Below are positions 17,212-25,105 of a stretch of DNA of 64,000 nt, one piece after another. The DNA is from Nocardioides cavernae. GTDB lineage: Bacteria > Actinomycetota > Actinomycetes > Propionibacteriales > Nocardioidaceae. The notes below the pieces were generated by a model. The model had not been told where the DNA came from. It worked only from the letters and a program-made list of their open reading frames with translations, and ran no database searches. The stretch is from contig NZ_JACCBW010000001.1 in NCBI RefSeq assembly GCF_013410035.1, positions 620,001 to 684,000 of the forward strand, in the 5' to 3' direction. Numbering within the stretch: the stretch's first letter is position 1; each line of letters begins with the position of its first letter. The translations under genes were made by a program, and so were the position numbers.

Positions 17212-18849
17212 CTACTCCGTGGGCCGCGAGATCGGCGCGCCGTCGACGAAGCGGTTCCTGTCCCAGACATTGTCGTTGACTGCCCCACGGCCGTGGAGGC
17301 TGTTGCTCGGTCCGTAGACGCCGCACTTGCGCGTGCTCCCGCGCGCGAACACGTTGTCGGTGACGACGATGCGGGCCGTGTCCGGGTAGGGCTTGCCTGG
17401 GTAGTAGCCCGGGTTGAGGCAGTACGCCGCCTGCCGGTGGATCGACTGTCCTGAGTCAGCGAATGCCGAAGCGAGGAAGTTGCGCGTGATCGTGATGTCC
17501 TGGACCGGCGCGTAGTCGCCGTAGAAGCCGATGACCGCCGAGCAGCCCGCGTCGTCGACCGGGTCGGAGACCGCCGCCCAGTCGCCACAGCTGCCGTAGT
17601 TGTGGTCGATCGTGAAGTGGTCGGTGCCGTTCCCGCCGAAGGCGTTGTAGTGGTAAGCGCCTCCGAGCTCCATGCCGTGCACCCAGCTGTCGCGGGCGAC
17701 GCAGTTGGACTCGCACTTGATCACGCCCTGCCCACCGTGGGAGTTCACGCGGGTGGCGTAGAAGTTCGAGCGGCCGATGTTCTCCCAGAAGGGCAGGTCC
17801 GTCGGCGCCACCTCCGTGTCCTCGATGACTGTGGGGCCATAGCTCGACTTCTCGGCGAAGATGACACCCCTGACCAAGGAGTTGCGGATCGTCACGCACG
17901 GGGTCGAGGGCGAGGTCGTGCCGTTGCCGGCCTCGATGAGCAGCGTGCCGTTGACCTGCTTGGAATCGATGACGACACCACACGTTCGGATCGTCATCGG
18001 GCCGTTGTACGGCGTGAGGGTGACGGGGGTGCGGGAGTCACCGGGCAACCCGTGTGGGTAGCCCGTGTTGTGCGGGCCCGGCCAGCAGCCGCCCCACGGG
18101 TCGGCACCGCCGGGTGTGTTGGCCTCACCGACGCACGGTCCGGCCTGCGTCGTGGGGGGCGTCGTGGTCGTCGTCCGCGCCGGGACGAAGCGGACGTCCA
18201 CCCAGTAGTTGTCCTTCGTGCCGGACGCGCGGTTGGGGAAGCCGGCGCCGCGCTTGGACCGATAGACACCGTTCTTGCCCGCCGAGGCCGTGAGCGCGTC
18301 GGTCGCACGGGTCTTCGAGAGGCCACTACGTGTGACGGCATGAGTGCCCGAGGCGGCGAATGCGGACACGACGTAGGTCTTGCCGGGGCGGACGGTCACC
18401 GGCTCGGCGAACCGGACCGACACCCAGCCCTTGCGGCTGGACCGGGAGAACGTCGCGGTGCGGAGCTGGCGACCTCGAGCCGTCCACAGCGACCCGGTCC
18501 GCGGCGTCGTCGACCGAGCTGCGCGGGGCTTCCACACCCGCATGCCCGTGACCGTGCCACGGACCTTCGGGCTGAAGCGCATGCCCACCTCGCGCGACCC
18601 ACCCGTGCGGACTCGGACCTTGCCGGACGGCGCACCGTTGGCGAAGAGCCCCGAGCCGGCCGCGGCGCGAGGCGCTGGGTCTGCGATGCGCTCGGGACCC
18701 GCCTGCGAGGGAGCCACGACGCCGGCGATGGCAGCGCTTGCAGCAAGCAGGCCGACGCCCGCGAGGGACAGGCGACCGCGCCACGTGTGTGTCGCGGCGG
18801 CGCGGTCGAGCGAAGCGGCGGGTGGGGAGGTACGCAGGAACTGGGGCAC
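17212..18849 (-). CDS. Secreted DUF4082 plus right-handed beta-helix protein
   Basis: A 545-residue exported protein. The signal/anchor region is LSLAGVGLLAASAAIAGVVA followed by PSQAG. A DUF4082 domain spans about residues 65-215 (GMRFSPKVRGTVTGMRVWK at its start, NYWVDVRFVPAR at its end). A Thr/Pro linker leads to a right-handed parallel beta-helix (about 240-545) with many TIRNSLVRG-like turns and several cysteines. The fold is shared with polysaccharide lyases and glycan-binding proteins, so binding or cleavage of the EPS is plausible. The GTG at 18849 follows GAGGTGAT. The same DUF4082 domain occurs four times in the gene at 33963-38714. Confidence 0.85.
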   Translation of the reverse strand: MPQFLRTSPPAASLDRAAATHTWRGRLSLAGVGLLAASAAIAGVVAPSQAGPERIADPAPRAAAGSGLFANGAPSGKVRVRTGGSREVGMRFSPKVRGTVTGMRVWKPRAARSTTPRTGSLWTARGRQLRTATFSRSSRKGWVSVRFAEPVTVRPGKTYVVSAFAASGTHAVTRSGLSKTRATDALTASAGKNGVYRSKRGAGFPNRASGTKDNYWVDVRFVPARTTTTTPPTTQAGPCVGEANTPGGADPWGGCWPGPHNTGYPHGLPGDSRTPVTLTPYNGPMTIRTCGVVIDSKQVNGTLLIEAGNGTTSPSTPCVTIRNSLVRGVIFAEKSSYGPTVIEDTEVAPTDLPFWENIGRSNFYATRVNSHGGQGVIKCESNCVARDSWVHGMELGGAYHYNAFGGNGTDHFTIDHNYGSCGDWAAVSDPVDDAGCSAVIGFYGDYAPVQDITITRNFLASAFADSGQSIHRQAAYCLNPGYYPGKPYPDTARIVVTDNVFARGSTRKCGVYGPSNSLHGRGAVNDNVWDRNRFVDGAPISRPTE

Positions 18850-19035
18850 GGGGGGATCACCTCGGGAGGGCTGGAGACCAGGGCTGCGGGCCGGGGGCGT
18901 TCGACAGCGATGGCGCGCAGTGCTCCCGGCATCGTGCGCCCGCGCCTCGACGAGGGCCAACTCCGCCATCCTCGCCACGCGTGATGGCCTCGGAATTTAC
19001 CCAAACAGGGAGAGTCGGGTGCTGAGCGTCGCCAC

Positions 19036-19965
19036 TCAGGCGACGCGCGTCGCGGCCGCCAGCCACTCCGGTCCACGCTCGGCGCGCATGAGCCGCGGCG
19101 AGACCAGCGCCCGGAGGGCGACCGTCGTCCCGGCCCGGCCCAGGGCGACGCGGCTGCCCTCGCGCGCCACGGTGAGCGCCCAGTAGGCCGCGGCGGCCGG
19201 GCGGCCCCGGTGGCGGGCGACCAGTCGCACGCGGTTGCACAGCAACAGGGCGCGCAGCCCGGGTGCAGTCCCTGACGGACCTTCGAGGTGGACAGCGCAC
19301 GCCTCCGGGACGTAGCGCGTGCGCCACCCGACGTCGCGCACGCGCAGACCGTAGTCGGTCTCCTCGGAGTAGAGGAACCACGAGTCGTCCCACTCCCCCA
19401 CGTCGGCCCAGCAGGCGGCGTCGATGAGCTGGGTCGACCCTTCGGCCCAGTCGGTGTCCGTCGGCGTGTCGTAGAAGCCGGGATCGGTGACGACTTCGCC
19501 GAGGTGCGCCCGGCGGCCGGCCCGGGTCGCCCCCAGGACCGCCTCGCCGAGAGCGCGCAGCAGGGTGGGCTCACGGCGCAGCGACCAGATCGGCTGTCCC
19601 TCCGCGTCAAGGAGCCTGGGCACCGCAACCCCCACCCGGGGGTCGTCGAGCGCTGCGGCCAGCGTCGCGACACACCCTTGTTGCAGACGTACGTCCGGAT
19701 TGAGGACCAGCACGGCGTCGTGGGGGGCGGCGACCCGCACGCCGGCGTTGATACCGGCGGAGTAGCCGCGGTTGGCGCCGATCTCGACGATCGTCGCGCC
19801 CGGGACCAACGCGCGGACGCGCTCGACGGTCCCGTCGGTGGAGGCGTTGTCGGCGACGACGAGCTCCCACTGGAGGCCCGACATGCCGGCGTCCAACGAG
19901 GCGACCAGGTCGTCGACGAGGGTCTCGCTGTTGTAGGTCACCACGACCACGGCGACGCGTCGCAT
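19036..19965 (-). CDS. Family 2 glycosyltransferase (rhamnosyltransferase-like)
   Basis: A 309-residue GT-A fold enzyme. It shows VVVVTYNSE at the N-terminus, ADNASTDGT, the DxD-like VLNPDVRL for metal and nucleotide-sugar binding, and the acceptor-side EETDYGLRVRDVGW. It is related to the WbbL/rhamnosyltransferase branch. The ATG at 19965 has GGGAAGGG directly upstream; a GTG six codons earlier overlaps that site and is less likely. It is divergent from the next gene. Confidence 0.9.
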   Translation of the reverse strand: MRRVAVVVVTYNSETLVDDLVASLDAGMSGLQWELVVADNASTDGTVERVRALVPGATIVEIGANRGYSAGINAGVRVAAPHDAVLVLNPDVRLQQGCVATLAAALDDPRVGVAVPRLLDAEGQPIWSLRREPTLLRALGEAVLGATRAGRRAHLGEVVTDPGFYDTPTDTDWAEGSTQLIDAACWADVGEWDDSWFLYSEETDYGLRVRDVGWRTRYVPEACAVHLEGPSGTAPGLRALLLCNRVRLVARHRGRPAAAAYWALTVAREGSRVALGRAGTTVALRALVSPRLMRAERGPEWLAAATRVA

Positions 19966-20035
19966 CCCTTCCCGCTCCTCCACACCGGCAGGCTCTCACC
20001 GGCCGCCGCGCCCGCTTGCGGCGGAGCCCGTACAT

Positions 20036-20050
20036 CCCCCGGATTGGGTG
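20036..20050. promoter_or_regulatory. Candidate operator (locus-wide motif, copy 2)
   Basis: CCCCCGGATTGGGTG in the 120-bp gap between two divergent glycosyltransferase genes. It lies 36-50 bases upstream of the plus-strand start and 71-85 upstream of the minus-strand start. Confidence 0.45.
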
Positions 20051-20085
20051 CGCGCGTGCAGGCGACGGGCTGCGATGCTCGGGGG

Positions 20086-21624
20086 GTGTCCGGCATCGAC
20101 CACGTCCTCCTGACGCGCTTCAACCTGCCCACGGGAGGGCTCGAGGGGCTCGTCCGAGCTCGCGAGGGCTGGTTGCGCGAGCGCATCGACCTCTTCGAAC
20201 GCTACTGCGCCCCGTCCGTGGCTGGCCAGCAGGACGCAGACGTCACGTGGATCGTCTACCTCGACCCCGCGAGCCCCCAGTGGCTGCTGGACCGCATCGC
20301 GCCGTACGCCGAGCAAGGGCTGCTGCACCCGGTGCTCCGCGAGGTCGTGGGCGTCCCCGAGCTGCGCGAGGACATCGCTGCGCTCGTGCCGCGCAGCAGC
20401 GACATCCTGCTGACCACCAACCTCGACAACGACGACGGCCTCGCCGTCGACTTCTGCGCCCGGATCGCAGCCGCGGCGAAGGGCGCCGCGCCGGGGCGGG
20501 CGGCCCTCTATGCCACCCGCGGACTCGTGCTGGCGGACGACGGCCTGTTCGTCCTGCGCGACCGCCACAACGCGTTCTGCTCCGTGCGGGAGTCGTGGCA
20601 CGACCCTGTGACGAGCTGGTCGGAGTACCACAACGAGCTGCCGCGCGTGATGCCGACGATCGAGCTCGACGGCCCACCCTCCTGGCTCCAGGTGGTGCAC
20701 ACGGGCAACGTCAGCAACCGCGTGCGGGGTCGGCTCGTTGCTCCCAGCGCTCACCGCTCGAGGTTCGCCGTGCCGCTCGAGGCGCGCGAGCCGACGGCGC
20801 GCGAGCTCCTGGTCGACCGCACGGTGACGTCGTCCGCACGACGGCTGCGCGACGGCGGGCGGGCAACTGCTCGACGCGCCGGGCTCCGTCTTCTCGGAAA
20901 GGACGGGTACGCAGCCGCCAAGGCGGGCCTGCGTGAGGCACGCAGCACCCTGCACGACGGCCCGACCTCACTGGTCAACCTCTGCTTCCACGGCATCGGA
21001 GAACCCGGTCGCGAGCTCGAGCCCGGAGAGGAGACCTACTGGATCGACCGGACGACGTTCGCCGAGATCCTCGACCTCGTGCGCGACCGGCCCGACGTGC
21101 GGCTGAGCTTCGACGACGCCAACGCGTCCGACGCGACCATCGCGCTCCCCGAGCTCCTCGCTCGTGGCCTGACGGCATCGTTCTTCGTCGTCGCCGGGCG
21201 CCTCGACCAGCCGGGCAGCCTGACGAGCGACCAGGTGCGACAGCTCCACGCAGCCGGCATGACAATCGGCAACCATGGCATGACCCACTGCCCGTGGCGC
21301 GGACTCGGCCGACTCGACCAGGATCGCGAGTACGTCGCGGCACGCGAGGCGATCGCCGCCGTGATCGGAGCCCCTGTGCACGACGCCGCACTGCCGCTCG
21401 GACGCTACGACCGCCGCGTCGTGGATCGCCTGCGCACCCTCGACTACCGATCCGTGCACACCAGCGACCGGCGCCGCGCCCGAGAGGGCCGGTGGCTCCA
21501 GCCGCGCTACAGCATCCACAGCGGGGACACAGCCGCGTGGGTGGAGCAGGAGCTGCTGCGTCCGCCGTCGGTCGCCGCCCACGCCCGCGGCGCCCTCGTC
21601 GGGACCGCGAAGCGCTGGCGCTGA
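20086..21624 (+). CDS. Two-domain protein: rhamnosyltransferase-like glycosyltransferase fused to polysaccharide deacetylase
   Basis: A 512-residue protein. Residues 1-290 match the putative rhamnosyltransferase family (LTRFNLPTG, ERYCAPSVAGQ, DVTWIVYLDP, TTNLDNDDGL). Residues about 294-512 are a NodB-type carbohydrate esterase: SFDDAN (D343, D344), NHGMTH (H397, H401) and PLGRYD. The usual TFDDG is SFDDA here. One chain could add a sugar and N-deacetylate a neighbouring residue, though the topology is unclear since no signal peptide is seen. The GTG at 20086 has only a weak upstream Shine-Dalgarno; GATGCT 6 bases before it suggests a possible leaderless mRNA. Confidence 0.85.
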   Translation: MSGIDHVLLTRFNLPTGGLEGLVRAREGWLRERIDLFERYCAPSVAGQQDADVTWIVYLDPASPQWLLDRIAPYAEQGLLHPVLREVVGVPELREDIAALVPRSSDILLTTNLDNDDGLAVDFCARIAAAAKGAAPGRAALYATRGLVLADDGLFVLRDRHNAFCSVRESWHDPVTSWSEYHNELPRVMPTIELDGPPSWLQVVHTGNVSNRVRGRLVAPSAHRSRFAVPLEAREPTARELLVDRTVTSSARRLRDGGRATARRAGLRLLGKDGYAAAKAGLREARSTLHDGPTSLVNLCFHGIGEPGRELEPGEETYWIDRTTFAEILDLVRDRPDVRLSFDDANASDATIALPELLARGLTASFFVVAGRLDQPGSLTSDQVRQLHAAGMTIGNHGMTHCPWRGLGRLDQDREYVAAREAIAAVIGAPVHDAALPLGRYDRRVVDRLRTLDYRSVHTSDRRRAREGRWLQPRYSIHSGDTAAWVEQELLRPPSVAAHARGALVGTAKRWR

Positions 21625-21633
21625 CGAGCCATT

Positions 21634-21647
21634 CCCACATTTGGGGG
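21634..21647. promoter_or_regulatory. Candidate operator (locus-wide motif, copy 3, best match)
   Basis: CCCACATTTGGGGG starts 10 bases after the previous stop codon and about 100 bases upstream of the next GTG. It is a near-palindrome with CCC and GGG arms around an AT-rich centre. Confidence 0.55.
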
Positions 21648-21743
21648 ATCTCAGGGACGGGTGGGCACCGAGCTCGCGCCCGGCTGGTGGACTGGGACGG
21701 CCCGGTCGAGGGGACCTGGCCTGGGGTGACTGAGGGGAACAGC

Positions 21744-22904
21744 GTGGGTCTCACGATCGCGTGCGTCTACAACGACGTCGAGGTGCGCCGGCACTGCCTC
21801 GACCGCTCGATCGTTGCGGCGGCCGCTGGGGTGGATGTGCAGTACATCCCCGTCGACAACACCACGGGCCAGTTCGCCTCCGCGGGCGCCGCCCTCAACC
21901 ACGCCGCCCAGCAGGCCGAGCACGACGTGGTGGTCTTCGCCCACCAGGACGTCTACCTCCACGACCTGACCCGGCTGGAGGCAGCCGCATCCGCGCTCGA
22001 CGACCCGTCGTGGGGCGTGCTCGGCTCCTGCGGCATGACGGAGTCGGGGGCTCTCGTCGGACGTCTGCGCGACCGGGTGATCCTCATCGGCTCACCTGCT
22101 CCCGACCCGGTCGAGGTCCAGACGCTCGACGAGGTCCTGTTCATGGCGCGTCGCGAGACACTGCTCGCCCACCCGCTCAGCGAGGACCCGCTCCTCGCCT
22201 GGCACGCGTACGCCGTCGAGTACGCACTGCGCATGCGCGCCGCAGGCATGCGCGCCGGTGCGGTGGACACCGCGATCACCCACAACAGCCTGACGGTCAA
22301 CCTGGCGCGCCTCGACGACGCCCACCATCACGTGGGAGACCTCTTTCCCGCCGAGCTGCCTGTCCGCACCACGTGTGGCACGGTGACCGGACGACGGGAC
22401 TGGCGCGATCTCCCCGTGATTCGCTCGCAGCGCTGGCGCCGCACGTGGCTCAAGCAGTCCGCGGCGGCCGCGCGCGTCCACCGGGCGGTGGACCTGCGGG
22501 TGGTCATCGCCGACATCGCCCACGAGGTCGACGTCGTCGGCTACTCCGAGGCCGATCCGCTCCATCTCGTCAACGTCGACCGGGCAGGCTCTTTCGCACG
22601 GGCCGTCCTTGGCACGACCGTGCTGGAGCGCCGTGGCCGGCCCGTCGTCATGACGGCGACGGACGTCGCGGGACTCGCGCCCACGATCGCGCCGCTGGGC
22701 CCCCGCGACCACGTGCTGGTCACCGGCCTCACCCTGGACGACCTGGTCTCCGCATGGCCGCTCCTCGACGACGGCCGGCCGTGGCTTGCCGGTGTGCAGT
22801 GGGACGAGGTCTGGCTGCTGGCCGGGCCGTCGGCGGAGGAGCTCCCCCGCGAGTGGGGTCGCCCCCAGGCGATGCCGCTGCGTGTCGGGTCAGGCGTGCG
22901 CTGA
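21744..22904 (+). CDS. GT-A-type glycosyltransferase-like protein
   Basis: A 386-residue protein. The N-terminal two-thirds look like a GT2-type nucleotide-diphospho-sugar transferase: VGLTIACVYND, then VVVFAHQDVYL at the position of the DxD motif, and a catalytic-base-like stretch near LAWHAYAVEYALRMR. The last third (about residues 255-386) is unassigned. The GTG at 21744 follows GAGGGGAAC. Its final 15 bases overlap the convergent Wzz-like gene. Confidence 0.75.
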   Translation: MGLTIACVYNDVEVRRHCLDRSIVAAAAGVDVQYIPVDNTTGQFASAGAALNHAAQQAEHDVVVFAHQDVYLHDLTRLEAAASALDDPSWGVLGSCGMTESGALVGRLRDRVILIGSPAPDPVEVQTLDEVLFMARRETLLAHPLSEDPLLAWHAYAVEYALRMRAAGMRAGAVDTAITHNSLTVNLARLDDAHHHVGDLFPAELPVRTTCGTVTGRRDWRDLPVIRSQRWRRTWLKQSAAAARVHRAVDLRVVIADIAHEVDVVGYSEADPLHLVNVDRAGSFARAVLGTTVLERRGRPVVMTATDVAGLAPTIAPLGPRDHVLVTGLTLDDLVSAWPLLDDGRPWLAGVQWDEVWLLAGPSAEELPREWGRPQAMPLRVGSGVR

Positions 22905-23537
22905 GGCGCGACGCGCCCGACGGCGGTCCAACCAGGCCACCAGGATGAACGTGAGGGCGGCACCGCTCATGCCGGACGCGCCCGCGGCGCGCATCCGGCT
23001 TCCCCCCACCTGATAGATGGTGGGGTCCTTGGTCGCGGGGATCGAGGTCACCCGCATGCCGGGCACGATCCTGAGCTCGTCCTGCCGCTCCTCGAGTGAC
23101 GCGGCGATGGCGTCGACGGTTGCGTCAGCACGCCGCTCGACCTCGTCCGGGTCGGCGGCAGCCACCTGCACGTCGAGGTGGCTCGACGACAGGTCGCGGC
23201 GCCACTGGGTGCCCAGGTTGGGCACCCGCACCTGGACGCCGTCATCGATGCCCTGACCGACCATGTTGGTGTCGGTCGACGCCGTGTCCATGCCCGGCTT
23301 GCCGCCGTTGAGGTCGCTGACCACCACACCGACGACGGGGTAGAGAGTGAAGCGAGGATCCTCGAGGTAGTTGGGGAACTCGGGATCCTTCGGTCCGATG
23401 AGGAGGACGTTGAACTGCGTCCAGTACACGGTCGGCTGGTGCGTCGCGACGTAGACGCCGCCGAGACTCAGGACGGCACCGACAAGGACGACGTACCACC
23501 AGCGCAGCGACGCGCCGATGAGGTCCCCCGACGTCAT
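22890..23537 (-). CDS. Short Wzz-like chain-length determinant / polysaccharide co-polymerase
   Basis: A 215-residue protein with two membrane helices flanking an extracytoplasmic region, the Wzz layout: helix 1 WWYVVLVGAVLSLGGVYVA, helix 2 near residues 185-205 (GMSGAALTFILVAWL) and a basic C-terminus. There is no C-terminal tyrosine-kinase domain. It would set chain length with the polymerase. It is the last gene of a minus-strand unit headed by the GNAT gene and is a second Wzz-like gene besides that at 27729. Confidence 0.78.
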   Translation of the reverse strand: MTSGDLIGASLRWWYVVLVGAVLSLGGVYVATHQPTVYWTQFNVLLIGPKDPEFPNYLEDPRFTLYPVVGVVVSDLNGGKPGMDTASTDTNMVGQGIDDGVQVRVPNLGTQWRRDLSSSHLDVQVAAADPDEVERRADATVDAIAASLEERQDELRIVPGMRVTSIPATKDPTIYQVGGSRMRAAGASGMSGAALTFILVAWLDRRRARRASAHA

Positions 23538-23546
23538 GGTGGTGCC

Positions 23547-23819
23547 TCAGGCCGTCTTGGAGGCCACGAAGTCCGCGAGACTCCCGACGGTCTCGAAGAC
23601 CTCTCCGGTGAAGTCCTCGTCGTCGATCTCGATGTCGAACTGGTCCTCGAGAGCGGCCGCGAGCTCGACGACGCCCAGCGAGTCGAGCTCGGGGAGCTCC
23701 CCGAAGAGGCCGGTGTCGCGCGTCATCCCGCCCGCACGGTCCTCGATGCCGAGAGCTCGGGTGAGCACCTCGACGACACCGGCGAGGGTCGTGTCGGTGG
23801 AGTCGGCGGTCACGGTCAT
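23547..23819 (-). CDS. Acyl carrier protein
   Basis: A 90-residue ACP with the phosphopantetheine attachment site at Ser47 in ELDSLGVVEL and the usual acidic helices (QFDIEIDDEDF). It is not next to fatty-acid synthase genes. It lies between the Wzz-like gene and a PLP decarboxylase/acyl ligase pair, so it most likely carries the group made by that pair. The same trio occurs in XrtA-type EPS loci of Gram-negative bacteria. Confidence 0.92.
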   Translation of the reverse strand: MTVTADSTDTTLAGVVEVLTRALGIEDRAGGMTRDTGLFGELPELDSLGVVELAAALEDQFDIEIDDEDFTGEVFETVGSLADFVASKTA

Positions 23820-23878
23820 GGCGGGTCCCCTTGGATCGGATGGCTGGGTCGAGCGGGTTGGGTCGGTCGTCTCGGCGC

Positions 23879-25105
23879 TCACAGAAGCACCTCGGCGGGT
23901 GCGTCGTGGCCGAGGAAGGCAGTGGGGCTGGCGGTGAGGCCGTAGGCGCCCGCCTGGAACAGGACGACGAGGTCGCCCACGTCGGGGCGGGGCAGCTCGA
24001 CGTCGTCGCCGAGGAGATCGAGCGGGGTGCAGAGGCATCCGACCACCGTCACCGGGGCCGTACCTGTGTCGCCGAGGCGGTTGCCCAGTGCCATCGGGTA
24101 GTTGCGACGGATGACCTGGCCGAAGTTCCCCGACGCGGCCAGCTGGTGGTGCATCCCGCCGTCCACGACGGCGTACGCCTGGCCGCGGGACTCCTTGACG
24201 TCGACCACCCTGGTCACGTAGACCCCGGCCTCGCCGACCAAGTAGCGGCCCAGCTCCAACGACACGGTGGCGTCGGGCAGCGCGGGTGTGAGCCGCTCGT
24301 CGAGGAGATCGGCCAGCCGCTCGCCGACGTGGGTCAGGTCCAGCCGCTCGTCCTTCTCGAAGTAGGGGATGCCGAAGCCGCCCCCGAGGTTGACGTAGCG
24401 GGCCTCCTGCGGGAGGTGCGTGGCCAGGTCGAGCACGAGGTCGACGGTGCGCGCCTGGGCCTCGACGAGGATGTCGGCACGGAGGTTCTGCGAGCCGGCG
24501 AAGACGTGGAAGCCAAGGACGTCGACATCCGAGGAGGAGACCTCACCGAGGAGGGACGGCACCAGCTCAGCATCCACACCGAACTGCTGAGGTCCGCCGC
24601 CCATGCGCATGCCCGAGCCCTTCACCGCGAAGGGTGGGTTCACCCGCACGGCGGCACGCGGCAGGAGCGCCAGCTCCTTGCCCGTGCGCACCAGCCGCTG
24701 GAGCTCGGTGCGTGACTCGACCTCGACGATCACGCCCGCGGCGACGGCCCGACGCAGCTCCTCGTCGGTCTTGCCGGGGCCGGCGAAGCTGACGTGCGCC
24801 GGGTCGTGACCGGTGTCGAGCGCCACCGCCAGCTCTCCGGACGAGGCGACGTCGAGGGTGTCGACCAGACCCGAGAGGTGCTGCGCCACGGCAGGCATCG
24901 GGTTGGCCTTCACGGCGTAGCCGAGCGCCACACCGTCGGGCAGGGCCGCGCGAACCTCGTCGACACGTGCGGTGATCGCCGCGCGGTCGTAGGCGAAGAA
25001 GGGTGTCGAGCCGACGCGTGCAGCCAACCGGCCGAGCGGGATGCCGGCGACGACCAGCTCGCTCCCCTCGCGCCCGAACATCCCCAGGTGGTCCTCGGTC
25101 CTCAT
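23879..25105 (-). CDS. Pyridoxal-dependent decarboxylase, exosortase-A-locus type (LysA/ODC fold)
   Basis: A 408-residue fold-III PLP enzyme. The Schiff-base lysine is K66 in YAVKANP; the PLP-phosphate region is NLGGGFGIPYF; the partner active-site cysteine is in VGCLCTPLDLL. Internal sequence (GMRMGGGPQQFGVDAE, GFHVFAGSQNL) resembles the exosortase-A-associated subfamily more than diaminopimelate decarboxylase. The predicted reaction is decarboxylation of an amino acid, free or ACP-bound. Its ATG lies at 25105 and overlaps the end of the ligase gene by 4 bases. Confidence 0.9.
   Translation of the reverse strand: MRTEDHLGMFGREGSELVVAGIPLGRLAARVGSTPFFAYDRAAITARVDEVRAALPDGVALGYAVKANPMPAVAQHLSGLVDTLDVASSGELAVALDTGHDPAHVSFAGPGKTDEELRRAVAAGVIVEVESRTELQRLVRTGKELALLPRAAVRVNPPFAVKGSGMRMGGGPQQFGVDAELVPSLLGEVSSSDVDVLGFHVFAGSQNLRADILVEAQARTVDLVLDLATHLPQEARYVNLGGGFGIPYFEKDERLDLTHVGERLADLLDERLTPALPDATVSLELGRYLVGEAGVYVTRVVDVKESRGQAYAVVDGGMHHQLAASGNFGQVIRRNYPMALGNRLGDTGTAPVTVVGCLCTPLDLLGDDVELPRPDVGDLVVLFQAGAYGLTASPTAFLGHDAPAEVLL

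Noticed and set aside
18999..19010. ACCCAAACAGGG as a copy of the EPS operator
   Set aside because: The arms match only partly and the distance to the start (150 bases) differs from the other copies; kept out of the core set.
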